64,000 nt of DNA from Lachnospiraceae bacterium (lineage in GTDB: Bacteria > Bacillota > Clostridia > Lachnospirales > Anaerotignaceae), in NCBI GenBank assembly GCA_910576545.1, contig CAJTKM010000010.1, positions 1 through 64,000 of the forward strand. The letters are read 5' to 3'. Below the pieces are notes generated by a model. That model saw nothing but the letters and a program-made list of their open reading frames with translations, ran no database searches and was not told the DNA's origin. The position numbers and the translations under genes were made by a program. Positions 43,026-50,400 of this stretch are shown piece by piece (the first letter of the stretch is position 1; every line of letters begins with the position of its first letter).

Positions 43026-44225
43026 TTATATTAGTTTCATTTCACCTGTGCTTGTGCGCTGTCCATGCGCCTGCTGCTCAATGATTTCCAACAGGCTTTC
43101 CGCACGCATCGCAATAGCGCGGCACAGTTTGTCCCTGCGGTATTCGTCCATATATGGATTCTGTTGGAACACTTCACAGCATAAACCATCAATGTCCTTT
43201 AATGTTTCCGGCTTCAGCCAGTCGAATGACGTCACTAATTTTATCTGTTCCGCATGGGATTTCCGGAATGGCTTGCTGGGTGTGTCTACATTTTCCGTAT
43301 TGATTCTGCTTGTCGGCTGGCTGCCCCACATGGAGTTCCCGCAGTCAAACACAGGCGCAAGCCCCAGCCATTCCAGCGTTTCCGCATTCCGCACTGCGCC
43401 GAAGTTGTGCAGGTGCCTGTCATCATTGGCGATCAGGCAATCGACCGCGAGCATTTTGCCGATGCTTTCTTCAGCGTCAGGTATCCCAAGGAAACCGCAG
43501 CATTTTATAAAATGTTCATAGTCCGACAGATGGTTCGGCTGTTTCAGTGCGCGCATAAGATCCGCCGCAGGAATGAATTCCGTATCTTTCGTGACAAAAT
43601 CCCCGCATACGCTGTACGGCATATCGTTCTCCCATATCAGGGAGTAGGGGACAAAGTCGATTGTCCCGATTCGCTCCATGATTTCCGTTGCCAGCACCTC
43701 ATTGAACGGTTCCTGCTGCCATTCGCTTTCGCCGCCTTTGAACAGCCACCGCCTCCCGCCTATAATCTTCCACATTTTCTTCAGGCAGCCATTGGTCGTG
43801 ATATCCGGTGACATCATATCCCATGCCCCGTATTTCAGTCCTTTACCCAGCAGCGCGTTCCCTACATCCTCCGAAAACCTGTTTTCAAAGAAATTGAATT
43901 CCTCCCAGCTGATATCCATCCCTTCCGGACGAATCCAATACTGGTCAGAAAGGCTCAGCCCAAGGCTTTTTTCAAGCAGTCCCTGCGGTGCGGATACGCC
44001 GAATGCCGCCATTGCTTCGCGGACGCCTTGCCGGTCTGCCGGTATGGAGCGTCCCTGCCACCATCGGTTGAGTGCAGACTTATTCAGTTTTTTTCTGTAA
44101 CTAAGCGCACCCAGCGGGATATGCTCCGGCGCATATATTCTGCCGGTCTTTTGGATTGCACAGGCTTTACCGCCAATCTCCAGATCCATAACAGGAATAT
44201 TTTTGTGCATTAAAGTATATTTCAT
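43026..44225 (-). CDS. HipA-like kinase-fold protein
   Basis: 399 residues from ATG 44225. The C-terminal half has the HipA-type catalytic loop NDDRHLHNFG and the metal-binding APVFDCGNSM, in the order expected for HipA_C kinases. The N-terminal half (ALSYRKKLNKSALNRWWQGR) differs from classical HipA. No hipB-like antitoxin gene is adjacent. Kinases of this fold in ICEs may phosphorylate host or element proteins; the substrate is unknown. Ends GEMKLI. Confidence 0.72.
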   Translation of the reverse strand: MKYTLMHKNIPVMDLEIGGKACAIQKTGRIYAPEHIPLGALSYRKKLNKSALNRWWQGRSIPADRQGVREAMAAFGVSAPQGLLEKSLGLSLSDQYWIRPEGMDISWEEFNFFENRFSEDVGNALLGKGLKYGAWDMMSPDITTNGCLKKMWKIIGGRRWLFKGGESEWQQEPFNEVLATEIMERIGTIDFVPYSLIWENDMPYSVCGDFVTKDTEFIPAADLMRALKQPNHLSDYEHFIKCCGFLGIPDAEESIGKMLAVDCLIANDDRHLHNFGAVRNAETLEWLGLAPVFDCGNSMWGSQPTSRINTENVDTPSKPFRKSHAEQIKLVTSFDWLKPETLKDIDGLCCEVFQQNPYMDEYRRDKLCRAIAMRAESLLEIIEQQAHGQRTSTGEMKLI

Positions 44226-44242
44226 GTTTCCTGCCCTTTCTA

Positions 44243-44542
44243 TTATATCTGCATTCCCATATCCGGCTGCTGCGCCTGTTCCGCCGCCAGGCGTTCTTCC
44301 TCCAGTTCCTCCGGCGTCAGCTTGCGGAATCTGTCCTCTCCATATACAAGCCCAAGGCTCCTGCCATCGTCCCAAGTGGGAAAAATTGTCCCGATATCGT
44401 CGACACAATCCACTGTCCCCCTCATTCCGGAAGGGACGGGAGAGTAGGGATCGTTCATGGAAACAAGTTCTATCCTTGTTCCCTGCGGAAATTGCTTCTT
44501 CACCATTTCCGCCCTCCGCCTCATTCTTTCAAATTCATTCAT
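44243..44542 (-). CDS. DUF4314 family protein
   Basis: 99 residues: a helical N-terminus with MRRRAEMVKKQFPQGTRIEL, then a small SH3-like barrel (VPSGMRGTVDCVDDIGTIFP, GRSLGLVYGEDRF) and a Glu/Gln-rich end (QPDMGMQI). Typical DUF4314. It is 17 bases upstream of the HipA-like gene in the same orientation and probably co-transcribed. Function unknown. Confidence 0.8.
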   Translation of the reverse strand: MNEFERMRRRAEMVKKQFPQGTRIELVSMNDPYSPVPSGMRGTVDCVDDIGTIFPTWDDGRSLGLVYGEDRFRKLTPEELEEERLAAEQAQQPDMGMQI

Positions 44543-44721
44543 GCTTTTGTCCTCCTATTAAAACCTTGGGGCTCTGCCCCAAACCCCGCTGGGGCATCAT
44601 GCCCCAGACCCTGATTTCCCGCCGCGTAAATACGCGGTGGAATACAAAGTTTGGGATCGACCCCTTTTCAAAGGGGTCGCGGAGGTTTGGAGGCAGAGCC
44701 TCCAAGGTTCTCAAGTGTTAT
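44543..44721. repeat. Modular hairpin repeat, copy 6 (complete)
   Basis: The clearest copy: TTGGGGCTCTGCCCCAA, CTGGGGCATCATGCCCCAG, CCGCGTAAATACGCGG, CGACCCCTTTTCAAAGGGGTCG and TTTGGAGGCAGAGCCTCCAA. Outer arms begin ACCTTGG and end CCAAGGT, so the whole unit also closes on itself. Confidence 0.9.
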
Positions 44722-45582
44722 TCACCGCGTCACTACCTTGCTGACGTTCCGCGCCATATTAACCACCGACTGCGTGGAATAGAGCGTGCTCATGATATTG
44801 AACCTTGTGCTGGTGTCCAGCCCGAAGTTCTGCGCAATGCGCGGCACTTCCGTACTGGAAAGCATCAATCCGATGCCCAGCAGCATGTTTGCGTTATATG
44901 TCACCAGCCCCGCCACCAGCACAACCGTCTGCAGGAAAGCGGTCAGGCACAGTGCCGCAACCTGCCTGCACCATGAAATGAAACCGTCCGTATATCCCCG
45001 CGGCACGGAAAACATATACAGGCTGCCCGTTGCCATCATGACCAGAAGGATGCCGCCGCGCTTCAGGTTCGCAAAAAATACTTTAATGACCGCATAGCCG
45101 ATGAGTATCACGAACACGATGCCGACCACCACGTTTGTCCCCGGCATGGCAAAATTCACCATTACCATGCCCGCGATCGTCCCCAGCTTTCCAGGCGAAC
45201 TGCTCATTCCCGCAACCGCCCCCATCAGCTGGTCGGAAAGCGTGATGCAGAAAATATATAGTTCAACCGGAACAACCGTAAACAGGCTGACGGCAAAAAA
45301 GCCCTTCAGGACGTTCATGCCGATATCCTGGAATCCGCCCTTGCCGCGCTGCATTTCCACCGCAAGGTCAAACACCGCCACAACGATGCCGACAACATAC
45401 AGTGCCCATGCGAAGTATTGAAAAAAGAGCAGGATTGCCTGAATCCATTGGAGTTCAAACAATTCTGCTCCCATCATGTTTATCATGCTGAAAAAATCCC
45501 CGAAAAAGGAAATCAGCTTGCCGTATATCCAATCACAAAACTGGTCAAGGACGCCATCCACAGCCAAATCCAGACCAAACAT
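44722..45582 (-). CDS. VirB6/TrbL-like conjugation channel protein
   Basis: 286 residues with about six membrane segments, starting around residue 46 (WIQAILLFFQYFAWALYVVG) and including VVVGIVFVILIGYAVIKVFF. The long hydrophobic architecture and position between virB4 and the DUF3852 gene fit the polytopic VirB6/TrbL-type subunit. The C-terminus VVNMARNVSKVV is cytoplasmic or external. Confidence 0.82.
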   Translation of the reverse strand: MFGLDLAVDGVLDQFCDWIYGKLISFFGDFFSMINMMGAELFELQWIQAILLFFQYFAWALYVVGIVVAVFDLAVEMQRGKGGFQDIGMNVLKGFFAVSLFTVVPVELYIFCITLSDQLMGAVAGMSSSPGKLGTIAGMVMVNFAMPGTNVVVGIVFVILIGYAVIKVFFANLKRGGILLVMMATGSLYMFSVPRGYTDGFISWCRQVAALCLTAFLQTVVLVAGLVTYNANMLLGIGLMLSSTEVPRIAQNFGLDTSTRFNIMSTLYSTQSVVNMARNVSKVVTR

Positions 45583-45660
45583 CCTATTTCACTCCTTCCC
45601 TGCAGCATGGAAATGCGCGGAGGCATCGCCCCCCGCACTTTCCTTTGCCGATCCGTTTTT

Positions 45661-46308
45661 TTACATTTTCACGTCATGCCCCTCCTGCCGGGGTGTTCCA
45701 TCCTTCTCCGGATTTTGCCGCGCATAAAACTTATCTATTTCCTTCTGAAGCTCTATGTCAGACTGCGCCAGCATTGCCGCGGCAAGCCTCACAATGTCAA
45801 CATCTCCTTTCCATTCCGGCACTGCTTTCTTCACGATTCCAGCCGCCTCTGCCGCAAGACGCTGGGCCTCCTGCAGTGAGCAGCAAACCTCCTGCTCTGT
45901 ATCCGGCTGTTGATTCCGGTCACCGGCGCTTTCCCGCATGGCAGGATTTTTCGGCAGAACCATCTTCACTAATTCTTTTTCCTGCGCAATCATCTTCGGA
46001 AGCATTTCCCGCATGCTTGCGGCCAGGTTGTCCTCCGCCTCCCTCAACGCCTGTTCTGCCAGCACAAGGTTTTCTATCAGCCCGGTTTTCGTGGCGATCC
46101 CCACGCAGAGTGCCCGTGCCTTTATAAATTCCTCATCATCCTCAATTTCCGACACACTGCCCGGAACCGTCCCATCCGAATTCACGATTCCTTTTTCTGC
46201 GATATACTGTTCCTCCATGAGCCCTATCTCGCCTTCCAGCCGTTCCACTTCCTCCTGCGCCTGTTTGTGTGCCTTTCTGCATTCCCGTATATTCATTTCC
46301 GGCATCAT
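45661..46308 (-). CDS. Coiled-coil protein, paralogue of the next gene
   Basis: 215 residues from ATG 46308. N-terminal part MNIRECRKAHKQAQEEVERL, then MEEQYIAEKGIVNSDGTVPG and DDEEFIKARALC, closely matching the neighbour at 46305-46784. A unique C-terminal helix region follows (LQEAQRLAAEAAGIVKKAV), ending EGHDVKM. No known function; rich in helices and a Gln/Glu coiled coil. Overlaps the neighbour by 4 bases. Confidence 0.6.
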   Translation of the reverse strand: MMPEMNIRECRKAHKQAQEEVERLEGEIGLMEEQYIAEKGIVNSDGTVPGSVSEIEDDEEFIKARALCVGIATKTGLIENLVLAEQALREAEDNLAASMREMLPKMIAQEKELVKMVLPKNPAMRESAGDRNQQPDTEQEVCCSLQEAQRLAAEAAGIVKKAVPEWKGDVDIVRLAAAMLAQSDIELQKEIDKFYARQNPEKDGTPRQEGHDVKM

Positions 46309-46784
46309 ATCATCTCCATTCCTTTTATGCCTTGTCCCGTTGTCTGAGGGCTTTCTTTCGCGCTGCTTTCCTGCCCCGTATTCAGCCGCAGGATCAAGTC
46401 TATTACTTTTTCCCGCATGGAATTGCTTTTCTGCACGGCTCTCGCCAGCGATTCTTTTTCTGCCCTGTATTCCTTCGGAAGCATATCCAGCCCATTTGCA
46501 ATCAGGTTGTCCCTTGCCTCTCTCAACGCCTGCTCTGCTGCATCGAATTTTTTCATCAGGCCGATCTTTTCGAAAAATTCGAAACACACCGCGTCTACTT
46601 CTATAAACTCATCGTCATCATCAATATCGAGGACATTTCTTGGGACAGTTCCATCTGGATTTACAATCCCTTTTTCAGCGATATATCTTTCCTCTATCCG
46701 ATATTTTTCGCCATACAGCTTTTCCAGTTCCTTTTCTGCCTGCCGGAATGCCTGCTGGCATTCCCGTATTTTCGCCATAGACAT
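46305..46784 (-). CDS. Coiled-coil protein, paralogue
   Basis: 159 residues from ATG 46784, after AAAAGGAGGTG. Contains KIRECQQAFRQAEKELEKLY, ERYIAEKGIVNPDGTVPRNV and DDDDEFIEVDAVC, the same order as the longer gene downstream, ending KGMEMI. The shared core of about 100 residues points to tandem duplication. Function unknown; position between DUF3852 and TrbL genes suggests a role in transfer or its regulation. Confidence 0.6.
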   Translation of the reverse strand: MSMAKIRECQQAFRQAEKELEKLYGEKYRIEERYIAEKGIVNPDGTVPRNVLDIDDDDEFIEVDAVCFEFFEKIGLMKKFDAAEQALREARDNLIANGLDMLPKEYRAEKESLARAVQKSNSMREKVIDLILRLNTGQESSAKESPQTTGQGIKGMEMI

Positions 46785-46854
46785 TGTGCTATCACCTCCT
46801 TTTTTCACCGCAAGCATAGCAGAACCATAGTGACACATCCACTGTTTTATTCCC

Positions 46855-47202
46855 TTATACGCCAATAACTGTCCAGACGTAAAGCGGGGCGGTCAATGAA
46901 AACAGCAGCCCGAAGAACAGGATTGCTGCAGGCATGAATTCCACCTCGCCATGTTTTTTATAATCGAAGTATAGCAGGGCCAGCTTGACAAACAGCATAA
47001 TAACCAGCACGCAGTCCACTATGGGGAAGATTACGTTGTTCGTTACGGTTTTAATCTGTGTTGCCGCCGATTTCCAGGTTGATTCGATCGCTGTGGAAAC
47101 GTTGCCTGCTGCCGGTGCTGCAAAAGCCTGTACCGCGAACAGCATTGCAAATGCCGCCGCAAGCACCGCTGCCGCCAGCCACTGTCTTTTCTTTTTTGTC
47201 AT
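46855..47202 (-). CDS. DUF3852 family small membrane protein (VirB2-like position)
   Basis: 115 residues. A signal-like N-terminus (KKRQWLAAAVLAAAFAMLFA, cleavage near AFAA) precedes two membrane segments (VIFPIVDCVLVIMLFVKLA and AAILFFGLLFSLTA). Size and layout are those of pilin-like VirB2 subunits, and the DUF3852 match supports a conjugation role. Three in-frame ATGs follow GGAGGG; the third (47202) gives the best spacing. Confidence 0.75.
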   Translation of the reverse strand: MTKKKRQWLAAAVLAAAFAMLFAVQAFAAPAAGNVSTAIESTWKSAATQIKTVTNNVIFPIVDCVLVIMLFVKLALLYFDYKKHGEVEFMPAAILFFGLLFSLTAPLYVWTVIGV

Positions 47203-47208
47203 CATCAT

Positions 47209-47459
47209 CCCTCCTTAAAAGATTTCACCATGAAAACCTTGGGCGCTGCCCAAACCCGTCCGCTTTCTTGAAAGAAAGCGGCGCAAAGAACTTTACTGCC
47301 GCCGCGCATTTGCGCGGCGGGAAATGAAGTTTAGGGTCAAGCCCTTTTCAATAGGTACCGGAAAGAAGTCCGGACGCCGTAGGCGGCTTTGCGACGTTTA
47401 CGTCGCAAAGTACTGAGGGCTTGCAGGGTGTGGGACAGCGTCCCACGGTTTTCCATCTT
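47209..47459. repeat. Modular hairpin repeat, copy 7, with nested insert
   Basis: Begins CTTGGGCGCTGCCCAA, then CCGCTTTCTTGAAAGAAAGCGG and CCGCGCATTTGCGCGG. The arm CAAGCCCTTTTCAA is then interrupted by about 70 bases carrying further hairpins (CCGGAAAGAAGTCCGG, CGCCGTAGGCGG and GCGACGTTTACGTCGC) before GAGGGCTTG resumes. The end is GTGGGACAGCGTCCCAC. Confidence 0.85.
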
Positions 47460-50400
47460 TTAATAACCCGTCTTAGGCAGCTTCACTGTTGGTGTCGGCG
47501 CCGCCCAGACGACCGTGTTCCAGCTTGTGTTCGCGCTCTCCCATTCGTTGCCGTAACGCCCGCCGACGTCCGCGCGGTTGATGATCCGGTAGTCCTTCGG
47601 AATGCTCGGCATTACCTGGCAGTATACCGACATATTCTCCAGCATCTTGAAACCGGGGCTCGCTTTCGGGAACTCCAGACGGATATCCGTCACATACTCC
47701 CCGTTCGCCAGCCCAAGCGCGTTCGGGTGCAGGCTGTATTCATAGCTGTTCTTCGTCAGCAGGTTTTCCGCCAGCGTCCTGTAATCGCGGTAGTTCGTCT
47801 TGTATGTGATTTTGTAGTACATCCTTTCGGAATACGTCCCCGTCACAACCTTCAGCGCGCGTGTCGCGTCTGTCGGAATCCTGTCATGGATATAGAAATT
47901 TTCCAGCACACCGGAGGAGCCGTTTGCCACCTCGTAAATGTCGTACTTGATGGTTTGCCCCGGAGATGCGGAGTTCGGGCCTTTCTTCTGTACCGTCAGG
48001 TCAAGGGAGATGCTGCCGTTCAGCACCTCGAACCGCACAATGTCCCCGCTGTGGCGGATCTCCGCCATCAATTCCCGCGTATTCAGCGCGTAATACCTCG
48101 GCGCGGACACCTCTTTAATGACGTACACGCCGACCGGCAAGCCCTTGGAACCGGCGATGCCGCGGTTATCCGACACGATCTTGTCCACCAGGTTTCCGGT
48201 CGTGTTGTAAATTTCAAACACCGCGCCGGAAAGCGGGGAGCCTGCCGGAAGCCCCGTCAGCTCGTTAAACTCGGAGGAACGCTTTGTAATGACAATCTGC
48301 CCTGCCTCCTTCGTGTTTTCCCATGTGATTTCCGTTGTCCTGCCTTTCTGCACATAAAATGTTTTTTCGCTGTTGTCGGAAAGGTATCCGGCTGCCGGTT
48401 CAATCTCCCGCAGCTTATACCTGCCCTCCGGCAGTTCCTTCCGAATCCAGATATAGCCCTGGTCGTCGCTTTCAAACTGCCCGATGGGCTCGTTGTCGCT
48501 GTTGTACAGCAGGAACTTCACGCCCGCGATGCCCTGTTTTGTCACAGAGTCAATCTTGCGGATCAGGACGGAAGATGCAGGGTCATTCGTGACTTTCAGC
48601 GTTGTGCGCCTGCCGTCGCGGATTTCCACTTCCTTCGCTTCATTGTCCTGAATGTAGCCGCCTGCCGCTTTTGTTTCTTTCACAAGGTATTTGCCGTTTT
48701 CCAATCCTTCAATTACAATCAAACCGCTGCTGTCCGTCTTGTAATATCCAATCTGTTCTCCGTTCAGCTTTGTTACCAAAAACTCAACGCCGGAAATCGG
48801 TTCATCGGTGCGGCTGTTCCTTTTTTCAATTACCAGACCGGAATAAGGCTGATTTTCTACTTCAAGAATGGTCTGTTTTCCGGATTTTACCTCGACCGTT
48901 TTCGGCTCCTTGTCCCAATGGTAGCCCTCAAGCCCTTCGGTTTCTGTGACAGTGTAATAACCGTCTGCGAGGTTAGAGATGTAAACCATGCCATCTTTGT
49001 CCGTTTTGAAATTGCCGATTTTCTCGCCGTTCAGCTTGCTGATAGAAAACACAACATTCGCCAGCGGCGCGCCTGTTTCAGAATCGGTTTTGATGATTTT
49101 GATGCCTGAAAGCGGCTTGTTGCTGAATGTTACCGTTGTCGGCACGTTGGTTTTCACCTCGACCGTTTTAGGCGTTTCGTCCAGAATGTAGCCCTCCGGC
49201 GCCGCTGTTTCGCGGATAACGTACCAGTCAGGGTCAAGTTTCGGGATCAGGATTGTTCCGGTCTTGTCCGTTGTATATTCTCCAACGTGTTCGCCGTTCT
49301 GCTTCTCCACAAAGAATTTCGCGCCAACGAGCGGCGCGCCCGTCACATCGTCCACCTTTTTAATGACAAGGGAGGTCATTTTGCGGTTGATAAATTCTTC
49401 GGTATAAGTCCTGCCGTAATCAATCGCAATCGTGCGCGACTGTTCCTCCAGCACATAACCGTCAGGAGCCTTGGTTTCCTCAATGATGTAGCTGCCTTTT
49501 TCCAGTCCCGCGATGGTAATGCTGCCGTTGCTGTCGGTCGTAAACAATCCATTGGAATTGCCGACTACCTCGCCCTTTGATGTTGTCACCTTGAACTGCG
49601 CTCCAGCCAGCGGTTCGCGGCTGTCAGCGTCCTTTTTCAGAATGACAAGGCTACCGATCGGCTGGTTTTTGAAGCTGACTTTATACGTCCCTCCGTCTGT
49701 GCCGACTTCGATGGTCTGCGGAATGGTGTCCCTGACATATCCCGCAGGGGCTTCCAGTTCCGTCACCACATAACTGCCGGGCTTCAGATTGGGAACGAGG
49801 ATTTCGCCGTTTGTGTTGGTCGTAAACTCCCCGTTGCTGTTTCCTGCCGCCGTGCCATCGCCTGTTGTAACCTTAAACCGCGCGCCCGCAAGCGGCTTGT
49901 TTGTTTCTGCATCTACCTTGGTAATCAAAATCGAGCCATACGGATAGTTCGCAAATACAACCTCAACAACGGAAGTCCCGTCCGCTTTCAACCATGCCTG
50001 CTGCTGGCTGTTTTCAGAGAGCAGGTAATTTGTCGGCGGGTTGACTTCCTCAATGATGTACGCTCCGGCTTCAAGCCCTGTGATTACGATAATGCCGGAT
50101 TTGTCGGTGGTATATCTGCCGATAATCGTGCCGGAATTGCCGGAAATGTCCTCGCTGACTTTCCGCACTTCAAATGCTGCACCCGCAAGCAGTTCAGACG
50201 TATTCGCGTCTGTTTTCTTGATTACAATGCTGTTCAGCGGATAATTCGGGATTTCCTCGCCAATGCCGTAATCGCCGCCGTATGTGACTTTGATTTCGTT
50301 TCCGGCAGGTTTTGTTACTGTTCCATTGGAAACGGCATCATTGGCAGTGCCGCCGCCAGTTGTACCCTGATTTGCGTTGCTGCCAGAGCCGTTTGATTCA

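Noticed and set aside
47421-49109. Long plus-strand open frames opposite the Cna-B adhesin (also around 50312-52430)
   Set aside because: They are mirror frames of the repeat-rich adhesin on the other strand, have no RBS, and show the repeat periodicity of the real gene.
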